Notes: a model not told the origin generated them from the sequence alone. Positions 10,774-23,489 are shown, numbered from the stretch's first letter. The stretch is 64,000 bases of DNA from Deroplatys truncata (GCA_030765065.1 CM060976.1:56962539-57026538), one strand, 5' to 3'. Numbers and translations are program-made.

Positions 10774-11339
10774 GGATTGGATTATGAAGCGGAGGGGATC
10801 CGGCACCGATCCAGGAAGGGGAATATTGTACTGACGCCCCATGAGAGGACACCCCCGGGAGGGAGGGATGAGGGAAGGGAAATCCCGAGAGCTCGGGCCC
10901 AGGAGTGACCTCACAGCAATAACAAGCTCCCTACAGTTTCCAGATGGAGTTGCCCCGGCAGTCGAACAGCCAGACCGACACCCCGCCCCATGCAGGGTCC
11001 AATGCCCTTTCAAGGGACGGTCCTTATACCTCGGCAACCAGCCGAAGGCCGAGGGGGGGGCGAAAGTTCACAGAGAATATTTTTTTCCTGCCACGCTGCA
11101 CCGAAACACCATCGCCGATACTTCCAACCCTCAAAGAGATAAAATGAGGTAAAGGATGAATGAAATGATTAATGGAACGAAATGGACGGACAGGAAATTC
11201 GGGAGATAAAAGAAACCACTCCAGCATTCTCCTGACGACCCGGGTAAACCTACGAAAAACCCATGGATTAGAGTAGGATCGAACCCGGGACTTCCCGAAT
11301 TCAGGCCACATACATTACCATCTGAGACTTCCCGTTCGG
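10774..11339 (-). mobile_element. tRNA-derived SINE family A copy
   Basis: Reverse-strand copy. The head is at the right end (ccgaacgggaagtctcagat) with box B cgggttcgatcctactctaa, and the aatcc tail is at the left end. It is bounded by perfect 13-bp duplications ttttcaaaccatt at 10761-10773 and 11340-11352. A perfect duplication implies a younger insertion than most neighbours. The long ORFs here (up to 126 codons) come from its GC-rich body. Confidence 0.9.
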
Positions 11340-11352
11340 TTTTCAAACCATT

Positions 11353-11815
11353 ACTCGATTCTGTAATAATGAATTTCCCACGCTCTTATCGCAATATATG
11401 ATTTAAGCACTGGTTTCATAATAACGATTTTTCAACCCTCATTTTAGTGTCGAAATTACATTGATTTTCGCATTCATAAATTAGCGCGCTTAAGTGAAAG
11501 CATATATTCCAAATATTTATTTATTATAAATATTCCTCTAGTGTCTTTGATTTTTGTGGAATCAGCATAATCATGGCAGTTACAGCTGCATTTTTTTGTC
11601 GGAATTCACCTGTGAATCATTGATTTTCCTGCTTATACAAAATCATTATGGTATTAATAGTTGTATATTAAAAACAAGCAAAATCTACTTAAACAACTAC
11701 CTAATAAACGGCATACAGTCATGAAAGGGCCATAAAATCGATAACATTCCATATGAGTTTAATAGCCTCTCGCGAGTTCGCGAGATTATTCTGTTTAAAA
11801 TACAAACACAATAGG
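11353..11815. other. Unassigned AT-rich sequence
   Basis: No gene, repeat or motif recognised in these 460 bases. Confidence 0.5.
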
Positions 11816-11825
11816 AATTTTCGAG

Positions 11826-12127
11826 GGCAGCGCCGCTGGTTGGACCGCTTGACTCCTAACAAGGCAGTCCGAGTTCGATCCCAGGGACCCGCATGTGGAA
11901 TTTATGGGCGTCTGGGCCGGTTTTCTCCGATTTCTCCGTCATTCATTTCACCAATTGCTCCATCATCACCTTTGGTTTCATCCATTTCGCCTTCTTTTCA
12001 TATCATGCTCTTCCTCTCATTCAATGTTCGTCTGCTCCTCGACAGGCCTCTGACCCTAGGCACGGTTATAAGTCCTAGGAGCGTAAGCCCTAAATCCGAG
12101 GAGGGTAAGTCGACTAAGGAGGTAAGT
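11826..12127 (+). mobile_element. tRNA-derived SINE family D
   Basis: A head unlike family A: ggcagcgccgctggttggac, then a box B gagttcgatcccagggaccc at 11869-11888. A pyrimidine-rich body and an end rich in agg/taag follow. Flanks aattttcgag (11816-11825) and aagtttcgag (12128-12137) form a plausible 10-bp target-site duplication with one mismatch. It is the only copy of this family seen here, so it is less certain than family A. The 131-codon frame across it is not supported as a gene. Confidence 0.55.
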
Positions 12128-12137
12128 AAGTTTCGAG

Positions 12138-13539
12138 CTAGTGTCTAAAATTACTTTGTATGAAACACGTGCTGCGAAATAAACGTCTTATACATAAATA
12201 AATATTTAAATTTTATTTATAACCCATATAATTACATATAACACTTAAATTTGGGCCAATACAATTTCTCTTTACAGGGGACAAGATCATTCCAAACACG
12301 ATTAGTACGGTTTTGATTACTACAATCTAAGAGGTCCTATTGGACATAAACATTTAATAAGAAATATCAATCGCTAACGTATAGTTTACCTGATAACTAT
12401 TATATAAAGATTGCTAATATCTAAATTCATAAAGAATTTCAAGTAAATTGTATTTTATAACAATCAGCCAAGAAAAGTTTTAAAATATTTAACAAGAAAA
12501 ATTCTTAAGTCCCTCAAGAAATAGATTGGCATGTTGGGAGCTACTGGTTGACCGGAGGAACTGGCGAAACATGAGCAATTTCTTGGCTAAAGTGCACGAA
12601 GCTGGGTCAAATTTGTTCAGTTATACAAAGGTAATTTATCTCTATTTTCCTTTTTATTGTTCTTTTTGTTTTGTTTTATTTTTCTGTTGTTTATTTATCC
12701 CCCTAATTGTATCTTAAATATGCATGTACGGCCAATGACCTATGTACCAAATACTTGTGTAATAACTTCAATAATTTGAAAACAATAAAGATATCTTTTC
12801 TATCTAAATATTTAAACCATATTTTCCCTTAGCTTTTTCCTCCATTTGTAAACGCTCTGAGGCAGTAAAGTAACTCATTGATGACTTTATTAATAAATAA
12901 GTGTTTATCTGCATTCCCCCTTTCACAATAAATGCTAACGGATATGGAAGTTTCTAAGCATTAAAGCCAGAATGGAAGGAAATGAAATTTAACTGTTACT
13001 GTACTTTACGCAGTAACTCGCATATTACAAATCACCCATGCCTCGTATAGTCTGTTGTGTTGATAGACAGCACTTATCTAACCGTGTTTACCTGCCTATA
13101 AGTGACTCCTGGCCGCTGTTGTTTACACTCTTTGTATTGACATATGTTTGAGCCCAAATAAACTAAAGCCAAATGCTTAAGAATTCCTACATCTGGTCAT
13201 AAGACATTTCATAAAATGTGTAGTAGATGTTTCTAATGAACTAAACATTGAAAACAGAGTTTAACGAAAAGCATTTAGATAGGTGTATCGTTCTAATAAT
13301 TTTGAACATAAATTGCTGAAACTCTCCAGACTCTGTCAAATGATGTGAACTGATTAGTCAAACTTAAACCCATAGCAAGCAGGATAGGTACTGCCCAGAG
13401 GAAATGAACTGGACAAGGAGTCAGGGATGCAAAATACCACAAGTTTCACATAAACCATTTTTTTTATTTCGGCAAATAACAATTGCCATATGTTTGAGCA
13501 GGCGCAACGCTCTTGGCAAAACAACGTAAGTATAAAATC
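12138..13539. other. Unassigned AT-rich sequence
   Basis: About 1.4 kb with only short frames, the longest 63 codons at 12526-12717 with a hydrophobic Phe-rich end. No known motif. It leads into the gag-like ORF, so its right part could be the leader of that element. Confidence 0.4.
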
Positions 13540-14094
13540 ATGAACAATCAGGGTAGATTATAAAACTATAATGAGCATAAAAGGGCAAGGACAAGTAATG
13601 TCAACGATAGACAAATTAATTATAAAGTACAAGAAAGTAGCAAAGAAATAGATAAACTTAGAAATAATTTTGAAACCTTAAGTACCAATGTACCAAAGGT
13701 AAATGCAAATGTAACTAGTTCTGTAAATGCTAATCAAATGCGTGACAATAATAGAAGTGCTGAAAAAAGTGTATCACCTTTGTTAACTAATAATACAAAA
13801 GACGCTACTGCTCTTTCCATAGCATTAGCCTCTCAAACACAAAACAATAATGATGACACACATGTGCATGTAAGAAATCAAGTGTCAAACTATCATTCTG
13901 TGCTCAATGAATTACCTTTACCTTATTTTAACGCCTACTCAAGTCCAGTACAATTTATTCATGATCTAGTAGAATATTTTAAATTTAAGAATGTGCCTGA
14001 AGCATTAAAACTGATCCTTGTTAGAAAATGCTTGGATAAGAATATCTTTATCCAATTAAATGAGGCATATTTTGACGAGTATAGGTGGGTATAA
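13540..14094 (+). pseudogene. gag-like ORF of a retrotransposon, truncated
   Basis: The frame begins at ATG 13540 (MNNQGRL), has one TAA at 13561-13563, then runs open to 14094. An Asn/Ser-rich N-terminal half contains a helical stretch (VQESSKEIDKLRNNFETL). It is followed by LPLPYFNAYSSPVQFIHDLV and EYFKFKNVPEALKLILVRKC, the pattern of retrotransposon capsid domains (LPxFxG...P..F...le.yf....p...k). The codons before the later ATG at 13738 fit the same frame, which is why the start is placed upstream. A SINE insertion ends it; no protease, RT or zinc knuckle follows. The gag assignment is inferred from pattern only. Confidence 0.45.
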
Positions 14095-14427
14095 AGGTAA
14101 AGATACTTATCACGGAGGGTCCCCCCGGAACCGGGGCAGAGCACCGCAAGTAAGCCAGTCGGCCTTTTCTTTTTCCTACGAGACTCCTGGGAGGGAAGAA
14201 TGAGGCGAGAGACCCTTAGGACGACCAGATCCGGATGCCTATGGATGTGTACAGGAAATGAGAGGAAGGAGAGTCGTGGTAGAAGATGAACTACCCCAGC
14301 ATTTGCCTGTTGACCCGGGGAAACTACGAAAACCCCATGGGCTAGAGTGGGCGGTCACCCGGGATCGATGCCGGGACCTCCCGAATGCGGGTCACAGACG
14401 TAACCGCCTCAATCATCCCGCTCGGTA
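14089..14427 (-). mobile_element. tRNA-derived SINE family A copy (ACCTTT-tail subtype)
   Basis: On the minus strand the head is ccgagcgggatgattgaggc, with a family-type body (tggggttttcgtagtttccc, caggcaaatgctggggtagt). Its 3' end, ctccgtgataagtatcttta cctttat, matches the end of the 38.5-kb copy rather than the aatcc-tailed copies. Flanks agtataggtgg (14078-14088) and agtatcagtgg (14428-14438) agree at 9 of 11 positions. It interrupts the gag-like ORF. Confidence 0.8.
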
Positions 14428-14439
14428 AGTATCAGTGGT

Positions 14440-15430
14440 ACATTGGCTCTTGCTGATGGAACATTTTTCCTGAAAAAGCAAAGTTCATAACTTCAAATAT
14501 ACCGCAATGGTAGCTATTTTCGTGCTTGTAAAAGTAAAATTAACTATTTTTATAGTAGAAATCGCTCGTATTAAATGTATTTATTTGCGTTTAACAATAT
14601 GAATATATAAATGAAATCTCTGGAATATTGTAAAATGTAAATAATGATATTGATGCAACCTTTTTAAATTATAAAACTACAACCCTAATATACAAGTTAT
14701 AAAATAGGGTTTAATCTGTGAAATAAATAAAAACAATATATGAAGGATCAGGGGAAAAAAGTTTTCGGTGCACATATCAAAACGTTTTAAGACTAAAAAC
14801 AAGTTTCTCTTTAAAAATCGGTATAATTACACTATTATAATTATAGTTTTAATATTTTATCATGGTACATGTTAATGGAGATAACACAAACTATTTTATA
14901 ATAATAATATGAATAATAATAATAAAAATAAAAATGGGTGTAAAGATTTCTATTGGCCTCCACCTCAACGTGTCAGCAGTATTCTGAAATAAAACCCTTG
15001 TAATGTATAGGTTGCAGTATATAAAATGTGTATAATGCTGATATTTGATCATTATTATTATGATATAATGAAATCAAGTAAAAGTAACATTGGTAACATG
15101 TTTAATCATCATTGTCGTTGATAAGTCCAAGTATACGCATCTTCCTGGTTGTTTCATGTCCATCTACTTCAAATTCTTACAAAAGCTCTTAGCTGTAACG
15201 ACAAACCTTGTTAAAGATTGCAAATCCTTGTATTTCATACAGAGATTGGGATTGGGGCCTCGTACAAAACTTTCAGTTCTCGGTAGGTACGTTCTTCTCT
15301 TTTTGATGGCGTTTTTGCCTTTTTTGCTTGTGGTGTGTCTCGTGGTGGAAACTGACGGTGCTGAACTATACAACGGCGTCAAAAAATTATTTTGTGGACC
15401 GAAAGCGTTTTCCTCCCTCATCTTTTATAT
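14440..15430. other. Unassigned AT-rich sequence
   Basis: Very AT-rich, with ataataat runs near 14900-14940 and no recognised gene. Overlapping frames at 15090-15455 (plus) and 15164-15421 (minus) have no motif I know. Confidence 0.45.
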
Positions 15431-15509
15431 ATACAGGGTGGACCATTTAAGTTGAGACTGTACAGTATCTCCAAAACTAAGCGTTGTAGAAAGAAATGTC
15501 TAATAAACG

Positions 15510-16205
15510 TTGCTTGATGTTATAAGGGAAAGTAAATGCTTCAACGTGTCCTACAGTGATGGCCGCATACGTGTCCGGCGGTACCGTGGTGAGCGCAACT
15601 TGGAGGGCTGCATTGTTGAGCGGCATAACGGACAAGCACCAGGTGTGATGGTTTGGGACGCCATTGGTACAACAACTGATCTCGCCTCGTACCAATTGAG
15701 GGCACTTTGAACAGCAACCGGTACCTAACTGTGGTTTTAGGTCCTGAGGTACTCCCCTGCCTCAGGCATTTTCACAGGCCACATTTCAACAGGACAATGC
15801 CCGGCCACATATTGCGAGGAATGTAAAAGCCTTCTTGGAAGAGCGACTGGTACCATTGCTTCCCTGCCCTGCACGTTTGCCTGACATGTCGCCCATTGAA
15901 CATGTCTGGGATATGGTTGGTCGGCACCTGGTGCGTCACGGTCCTCCAGTAAACAGTGTCATGGATTTGTAGGCTCGAATACAAACTGCGTGGAGGGAAA
16001 TCCCTCAGGAACTTATTCAGAACCTTTTTGATTCAATACCACGGCGTATAGTAGCGCATGGAGGCCACGTCCAATACTGAATATTAGGGCTCAAAGGTCA
16101 TGTATAGATTTGAAAAGTTTATCATTTGTTACTAGTCACGTAGCTAACCTGTGGTATTAAATTCATGCGTTTCCTTCTTGGTATTGCAGTTTTCACAAAC
16201 GGTGG

Positions 16206-16208
<3 letters not shown>
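15510..16208 (+). pseudogene. Tc1-like transposase relic, catalytic half, with right terminal repeat
   Basis: Frames in order read ESKCFNVSYSDGRIRVRRYR GERN, then GVMVWDAIG, then after two frameshifts (near 15700 and 15775) QQDNARPHIARNVKAFLEER, LPDMSPIEHVWDMVGRHL, a TAG at 15970-15972, and AWREIPQELIQNLFDSIPRR up to a stop at 16078-16080. The spacing from the second Asp to the Glu is 34, the DD34E type of Tc1. The right end, ttcttggtattgcagttttc acaaacgg, matches the terminal repeat of the relic at 400-440. The left part of the gene and its terminal repeat are missing. Inactive. Confidence 0.88.

Positions 16209-16247
<39 letters not shown>
16209..16247. repeat. (CA)n microsatellite
   Basis: About 17 CA units immediately outside the Tc1-like terminal repeat. 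Confidence 0.9.
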
Positions 16248-17990
16248 AATATACAAATGAAACGAAATTGCGTAACTTCAAAGTTTGTCTTCAGCATTAA
16301 TTTCAGTGTTATTATAGTTTTTGCACATATCAGTTACTAATTTAATGATTGCTCGCTTTAAAATTGAAATTCCACAATAATTTCACACAAACAAGTTTGT
16401 CTTCCCAGCAGCATATGCTAATTTGCACCACATTGCCCCATAATGTAATTACTGATTCAAGGTTCATTCAGGCAAGGTAATTTCTACAGCAATGTATACG
16501 TTAACCGCTTGAAAAGCTGCCTATGTTCTAACCCAGTTAATTCTCAGAAATAATACATGAGATCAGTTACACAAGCTATTATTGCAATATTTATCAACAT
16601 AAAAGTCTTACAATAAGCTCTATATCCTGGTTAACTGTAAAAATGGCGAGGCAATTCTACGCGAAGCAACAGGCAATAAGATACAAGAAGTATCAAAAGT
16701 GTGGGTAAAATAGCTCAAAGTACAAGGCACAAGTTTAATATGTTGAATATGCCAGTACCTAGAAAGGTCTAAAACTGTAACGCCAAGAGGTGCCGAGTGT
16801 TGGACAAAATAAAATACCTGATATTAAAATACACAACAGTTTTAACAAAGGCAAACGCATATAGTAAAGCACATAAGTATCCACATTTAATCAAATTCTT
16901 GTTCATACAAAAAAAACGCAGTTTCAAATAGAATATTAAAACCTCTTACAGCTCTACATGCATTTATTTGTTAGGTGTAGCAGAATATAAATAACTTTCT
17001 GTGTAAAACTTCCTGAGTGAAAAGCGAGGGAAAGTCTTCCGTTGCTATTGACCCCTTTGAACTTAGCTACCATAGGCCCTTTATCTCCGAGATTTGCGGA
17101 GTAATGGCTCTCGGCTGTCTGTGAAGTCTCAGCTTTAAGCAAGTTATCCATTAGCAGATATTACATCATCCCATATGTGTACAGTAACTAATAATTCTCT
17201 GGACACACCCCTATAATTTAGTCAGCTTCACATCTACAGTATTGTAATCATTTCGTATTGTTTTTCATTACAGAAATTTTAATTTTATGTACAAGATATT
17301 ACGTAATATAGTTCGTTCTTCTAAAAAACGTATTATCTAGTTTTGAAAGATCTGTTCTCTGCTAATGTCTGACATCTCTGAGGAAAATGGCAAAGACAAA
17401 GAGTCATTTACAATGCCCAAACAAATGGAGGTATTATATAGATTCAGAAACTTAAGCGTGAATGGTATTTAGGCATATATTGAACCTGCTAGCATAATTG
17501 AAATTCACTTGGTAAAATTTAAGGGTGTCAGGTGCGAAATGTTTGCTATTTTTTAATAAACACTACATTTTTGGTTTTCTTATAGAATAACAGCTTGAAA
17601 CCTTAGATTGTGTGATAGCAACAATTTAGAGTCTTGTGACACTGAAGTAATTTTAAAGTCATGTTTCTTCAAGTTAACTCCTGTTGCTACGTAAAACTTT
17701 TGTTATAAGTTTTAAAAGCGCGATTAAGAAGTCCACACAGCTCTGTTTTGGATAAAGTAAATACTTTAATAATTAAAAAAAGTAAACTAAAATTGCCACA
17801 TAGCTACTACAAAAATGTTTTGAAATTCACTGGATAAATCCTTTTACTTTCCGATCATTCACAATCTCAATATTACAATTATGGACCCAATTGTTGAACT
17901 ATAATACGTGTGTCAAAGCTGTAATAGAATTTCTCACGCCCGTACATTGGGTTTCATTTCTGTAGATACGCTTTTAAAAATATGTTGTGA
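16248..17990. other. Unassigned AT-rich sequence
   Basis: About 1.7 kb with no recognised gene or repeat. The only notable frame is 65 codons (16954-17151, minus) with no known motif. Confidence 0.45.
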
Positions 17991-17996
17991 TACATT

Positions 17997-18815
17997 CATA
18001 TGACTTTCTCTACCCGCTATCTTTATTAGTGGGTGTACAAACTATTCTTACTAAAGCTTATTTTTCTATCCATTACATTTTAATCCAAATAAATATTTGC
18101 AGAAATAGCTACATTACACATTTCGCTATAGATATATGAAAACAACATACTCAAACGTTTATGGGCTGACGCTATATGCTGGCCTTAAAATTTCATACTG
18201 TTTACATGTCATCCGAGAAGCAACAAGACAATGGCAAGGAAATGAACAATCCGAAGCATTAATAACGGGTACTCTGAAACGGCTTATGCCACAAAAAACA
18301 TATTTTAAAAAAAATTGTGTGTTTTAAAGAAATATAACTTTTTGTGGTTCATTTTTGTGTACCTTTACCAGTTGTACAAGATTATACAAAATTCTTTCCG
18401 AATGAAAAGGAGTTCACAGGCTACTCTAAGAAAATTAAAAATATACATTTTATATGTCATGTAAATGTATTTAATATATGGTACTTTGATCAAAATCGTT
18501 AGCCATTTTTAGAAAATCAGAATTTTCGAAAAAATTTCCCTGTAAAGGGTAGTTGGGTTGGCGGGATTTTCTTGAAAATCCGCGTGTCGCATCCTTGGAA
18601 AACACTGAACTTAAGTAAAAAGTTTGGTACTTCTCCGACTTTTCGTTTTTGAGTTATGTTGTTCACAGTCACACAGACAGGCAAACACAAAGACCTGTTT
18701 CTAAAAATACCTTTTTTGTATTCAGGGGACCTCAAAACATGTATTTATAGTGAAAGCTCGGTATGGAATTTTTGGTTGGAATGCTTTACCTTCTCTACTC
18801 ATAGGTACGTGGTGC
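17997..18815 (-). repeat. R1 repeat copy
   Basis: Reverse-strand copy. It enters with catatgactttctctacccg (the 3' end of R1, reversed), passes gtaaagggtagttgggttgg and ttgagttatgttgttcacag, and leaves near ttggaatgctttaccttctc. It carries the 5' module but without a complete left hairpin arm. The 72-codon frame at 18517-18735 arises from this repeat. Confidence 0.75.
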
Positions 18816-20172
18816 TACATAAATAATGAAGATACCAAGAAAACTTGAAAGTGTTAACAACAACAGGTTAATGCACATAAAAAGTTCGTAGTCCAATCAT
18901 AGGAATTTCTCTAACCACCTTAAGGTTTTAACCATTCCGCAGAATATTTGTGAATGAATGCTTTTTTTTCTACTTCTTCTTAATCATAAAAATGTTACAT
19001 ATTTTATTATACCTACATAAAAGCATACGACAATCAAGTATTTATATTGGACCTAATATTTTAAACCTTATTTATGTCCTGCTGGGAAACAAAAGAACCG
19101 ATATAACATTTTCAAAGGCGTGTGGCGAGAAATATTGTAAAATTGTGACCAAAAATATGAATTACGTATTTCGTTAACGGCTAAAGCTACAAAAAATGTA
19201 GTTCTAACCAAGTTATCTATGTTAATAAACTTTACATTCTTTCTGCAGAAAAGTTTAGTGCAGGTCCTATACAAAATATTGTACAAAATTCAATCATAGT
19301 TAAGATGGTATTCACAGGCTATCCACATAAAATTAAGGAGTAAATTTTATTCGTACATTTTATTCCTCATATTAGCAAGTCAAACATGATGTTTTAATGA
19401 AACTTGTAGGAGCGGATTTTGAGAAAATAAAATCTTCGTTTCGCAATCTCGCAAGATGCTGTATTTAAACACCAGTTTGATATCCATCACTTCTTGGCCG
19501 TTAGAGTCCTGTGCCACGGTATAGAAAATCCTGGAATCAACTGCACGAAACGGTGAGTAACGACGTTTCGAGTATCACTTCCGAAATTGAGTTTGCAACA
19601 GCTGTGAATATGGGTACCGTTATTATTCAAGAGTATCCGCTTGTATATTACATTGGTGTCAATATGTAATATCGTAAGATAGAAAGTAAAACGTTTTTTA
19701 TCGCCAAATTTATTAAGTTCATAACGCAGTTTCTGTTGTGCTAATCAAGTAATATTTTTTCTTCTATATGTCTATTGAAAGAGGGTATTTGAGTTACTTT
19801 TGATGGTCTTTTATTACCACTATGATATGAAATCCGTTATTAAAATGTTTTACATCTTAAATCACATCTTAAGGAGCGATAAAAAACCCCAAATTTCAGA
19901 GGAAATACATACCTCCTCTTCAGGGTTCTACCGCCTGAGTGTTGTGTGTTCAAGTAATTCACGCGACAAATCACCGAAGAGCAGACACATCTACCTCAAA
20001 AACTTTGAGCTTTTATTTTTTTAGGCATGGCTTAATCCATAAATTGTGTTTATAAGAAACCAGTGGCTATTATATATTGGTTCGTATGGCCATAAATTAA
20101 AATTTAATTACACAAAAGAATGACTTCAAATATTATCCACAAGTTCGCGATCAACGAAGCTGCGAGTAAATT

Positions 20173-20205
<33 letters not shown>

Positions 20206-20250
20206 ATATTTCATATTCTGCGTACTTAATGATTAATTACAAAATTAAAT
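18816..20250. other. Unassigned AT-rich sequence with AT microsatellite
   Basis: No gene recognised. A tatata run of about 40 bp lies at 20171-20210. The 75-codon and 72-codon frames near 18950-19286 overlap on opposite strands and have no motif. Confidence 0.45.
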
Positions 20251-20906
20251 ACGAGGCTTGTTTTTAAAGTAAATACCGATAATTTAAATAGAAAACAGAG
20301 CATTATTCTCTAAACACTTTATTATCATTCATTACCCTACACTACTTCTCCACACAGCCACCGCCGTTATTCAGACACTTGTAACGGGAAACCAGTTCTG
20401 GATGCCTTTGTCAAAGGATGCCGCCTGTGATGAGATACAAGACTGCACTTCTTGTTTTACATAATTTTTGTTGAAGTCTTTTCCATTAAGGAATTTCTTC
20501 AGTTGAAGAAACAGATGAAAATAGTTTGGAGTCAAATCCGGACTGTAGGGAGAGTAGTCGAATTTTTCCCAACCAAATTATACAATCAGATCTTGAGTTG
20601 TTTTGGCTGAGAGTGTCGGGCATTGTCACTCGTTATTGTTTCCAAATAAAACTCATAAATTGGGATGAATATTTTCTGGCGTAACATTTCTCGTATTCAA
20701 AAAACGAATCACTGATCTGACTTCACAGTCGGCGGATCATTCGATTGTTTGAACATTTCGAAACGCTCTAACAACAGGAAAACACAAAATGGCGATCGCT
20801 CACAGCTACGTCTGGCTTCGTAATGGAGGAAGCGATCGCGTATGCTCAAAATCATAAGTGTAGCGCTGCAGCGACAAAATATTAAAATGTTACTTACACG
20901 CCTCGT
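20251..20906 (-). mobile_element. Internally deleted mariner element
   Basis: The left end acgaggcttgtttttaaagt and the right end, reverse-complemented acgaggcgtgtaagtaacat, form mariner-type terminal repeats. Reading the minus strand, an N-terminal piece CEVRSVIRFLNTRNVTPENI comes soon after the right end. It is followed after a gap by DNAR and then GWEKFDYSPYSPDLTPNYFH LFLQLKKFLNGKDF and a C-terminal QAASFDKGIQNWFPVTS. These match mariner transposase at both ends, but the middle of the protein, including the first catalytic Asp, is missing. The 656-bp size fits an internal deletion derivative. Frameshifts and stops are also present. Confidence 0.75.
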
Positions 20907-21446
20907 AAGTTTGAATAATAAGAATTGTACTTAAGCCGAATAAAATAAAACAAAGAAACCCACGAATAACGGACATAGGTATGCTTTTCCTTAATACACT
21001 ACATCAGTGCAACTGAATTTACTCTTATGTAACCTATTCAGAGTTTAAATCTTCAACATGGGAATATACGTGTTATTCTTCTATTTAAAACCTTTAGTAG
21101 CAAATTCATAAGAAAATATATATATATATATACATATTTATATATACAGCCTTATAACACTAGCTAATGTAGAAAAAAGTTATAAGATTATTTCAGTACA
21201 CTGTTATGATGTAATTACCTGCAAACAAGTGCATGCAGGGAGATAAAATAAGTGACAAAGGATTAGCCTCAAAGATGGCTATCCTAACATTCTTATACCG
21301 AATTGGCATTGATTCATGGGCTAAATTATAGTTGATAAACGTTGCTACGATTCCATTTAGAACTTTTCTTTCGCCCTAATTATAAATGTTATAATGGAGC
21401 AATTTTTGCGTGCTGTATACGAATATTCCTGGAGAAATTGTATGGT

Positions 21447-21506
<60 letters not shown>

Positions 21507-22616
21507 GAAATGGAACCCTATTGTTGCAGCATGTAGATGCGCTGCAGCTGACACGTGTTGCAATTTCACATACACGTCTTGCACTACATAACATTGCAAT
21601 TTGGTGTAATCAAACCCATTAATACCTCCAAAACTATAAAAATTACAAGAAAGTAATTACTACAATAGTTTAATAACTGTGATATAATATCACATACCAT
21701 TTAGCATGAGTGTAGATAAACTCATTATCTTTTGTCTATGTTACAATCAGGATGAATCCGCTTGCCAGAGTCTATCTCGGTATCAATTTATGATGGAAAA
21801 GCATTATCATTACCTAGCTGTTATTTTCCATTTTCATTCAGTTGTTCCCATATGGTCAAAGTTAATTTCAGTATTTCAATACGTTGTATTTGAAAACTTA
21901 GATATAAATAATATACATTTTTGTGAAATCTTCAGTTTTGTGCTGCTATTTGAATGCCATCTCGAAAATTGCAGCCCACAGAGGAAGAAATAGGTATTGT
22001 ACGCGGAAGGGTGTGTGGATGCACTAAAGAGGATTCAACCTAAGTTTCGCAAGCCTGGACAAAGTTGGCAGTCCATGAGTATAGGCAACGACACATGTTC
22101 TGAGGGAGTTCACATAAGATGAGATAATAGGGCCTATTCAGAAGGCCAACACATGCAGTTTATCTTTTTCTATCAGCGGCTTAGAGAGAAGTGGGTGTTC
22201 TATAGTCGACAACGTGCTAATAGAGCTATCCGGAGCCGAAGCTACCATTCTGGATCCAGGAAACTTAACATCCAGCGGTTCTCCCTCTATTCAATTAGGA
22301 CCAATACCTGGTTTCACCCCCTCCGCACTTATTCGAGTCAGAAGTGGATACGTCACTTACAAGAGTCAACTAAAAGGGAAAAGTACCGAAGAAACTTGAT
22401 GGGAGTAACAGAGTCAAACTCGCAATCTACCTGCTGTCTAGGCTGGTGCTAGAGGACATTAAAGATTTTCGATTAATCCGCCCAGGTATCTACACCCAGA
22501 CGTACCCAATCCTCCTAAGATGTCGGAAGCAACTGCTCCATTGAGATCAATCCAATCCGAACCGCTCCCTGACTGAGGGATCAGATTTTCGCCCAACATA
22601 CCTCTAGTTATGTCCT
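20907..22616. other. Unassigned sequence with simple repeats
   Basis: Contains an AT tract near 21113-21135 and the GT tract listed separately. A 95-codon frame (21706-21993, plus) and a 99-codon frame (22153-22452, plus) are present; I recognise neither. The GC content rises after 22.1 kb, next to the family B SINE. Confidence 0.4.
21450..21505. repeat. (GT)n microsatellite
   Basis: About 27 uninterrupted GT units. The poly-Cys/Val and poly-Thr/His frames over it are artefacts. Confidence 0.97.
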
Positions 22617-22955
22617 GCGTCGTGGCGCTGTGTGCTAGAGCGTGGAACTCTAGTTCCTGGCCACAGGATGCGACCGGGTTCAATCTCGCTCATGGGGTTG
22701 CGGATTTTTAACTCCCATGTATAGGAAAGGTGCCCACTCAGCATTGTGAGGAAAGTGAGGAACTACGATAGGCAGCGATCCCGGCCACGGAGGCCAACAT
22801 TCTGCCTGGGGAATGTGTGATGCTGGCACATCACCTCCCGTATCCGTTGGATGATCGCCCACCTTGCCGTGCGTACGTAGGCGTGAGGTCGGCAGTCGGG
22901 TTGGTAGGTCAAGTCCCTTTACTGTCTTTAGCGCAACGGGGTTGTTATTATAAGT
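22617..22955 (+). mobile_element. tRNA-related SINE family B
   Basis: Matches the segment at 49.72-50.03 kb along its length: gctagagcgtggaactctag, a box B-like ccgggttcaatctcgctcat, aggtgcccactcagcattgt gaggaaagtgagg, gtgatgctggcacatcacct, cgttggatgatcgcccacct, gcgtacgtaggcgtgaggtc ggcagtcgggttg. The 3' end leads into ttgttattat. Two dispersed copies with a tRNA-like head support a SINE; no target-site duplication was identified. Confidence 0.6.
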
Positions 22956-23489
22956 ACTTCTAGTCGTGTCAGAAATACCACGAACGTTAAGGGTCTACAG
23001 TGGCCGAACAACGTGAGCTGAAGGGGCCCGAACCCCTCCACTTCACTAAATTCAATTGACAGTTTGGAAGATATTACACTATAGCCTGCACCAGAAATCG
23101 TACCATATTTGCAACATGCATCCCTTGAGATGAGGAATCATACCGGCCAAGAGGCTGAAGTGTAGGCTACGAGAGAAGAGGGCTTGATCAACATGTTTTC
23201 CAATGCGGTCTAGTGATTCTATGCCATCGAACACGGCATGAGATCCGTGAATGGCAGAGAAACATACTAAAAGTGAATGTTTGGGTGGAAGTATCGGAAT
23301 TGTAGGTCTCTGCATCTTTCATTTTTCGTGAAACAACAGTTGATGGACACACTTAGCTAGACATGCTGCAACAATGTCTAGACAGAATCCGGTGCAATTG
23401 TGGGCACAGTTGTTTATCAACATATGTAGAATCATCCCATACGATTACCTATCTGCTACATTTCGTGAACGATAATTCCGTCCGGTGAC
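22956..23489. other. Unassigned sequence
   Basis: No recognised gene. A 78-codon minus-strand frame (23079-23315) has no known motif. Confidence 0.45.

Noticed and set aside
10035-11152. Several ORFs of 80-126 codons in a GC-rich area
   Set aside because: They lie inside two SINEs bounded by target-site duplications; overlapping frames are open on both strands because of base composition.
16209-16247. CRISPR or other regular array
   Set aside because: The repeats here are microsatellites, minisatellites and SINE-internal arrays; there is no repeat-spacer pattern, and the genome is eukaryotic.
21342-21622. ORFs rich in Cys/Val or Thr/His
   Set aside because: They are translations of the GT microsatellite.
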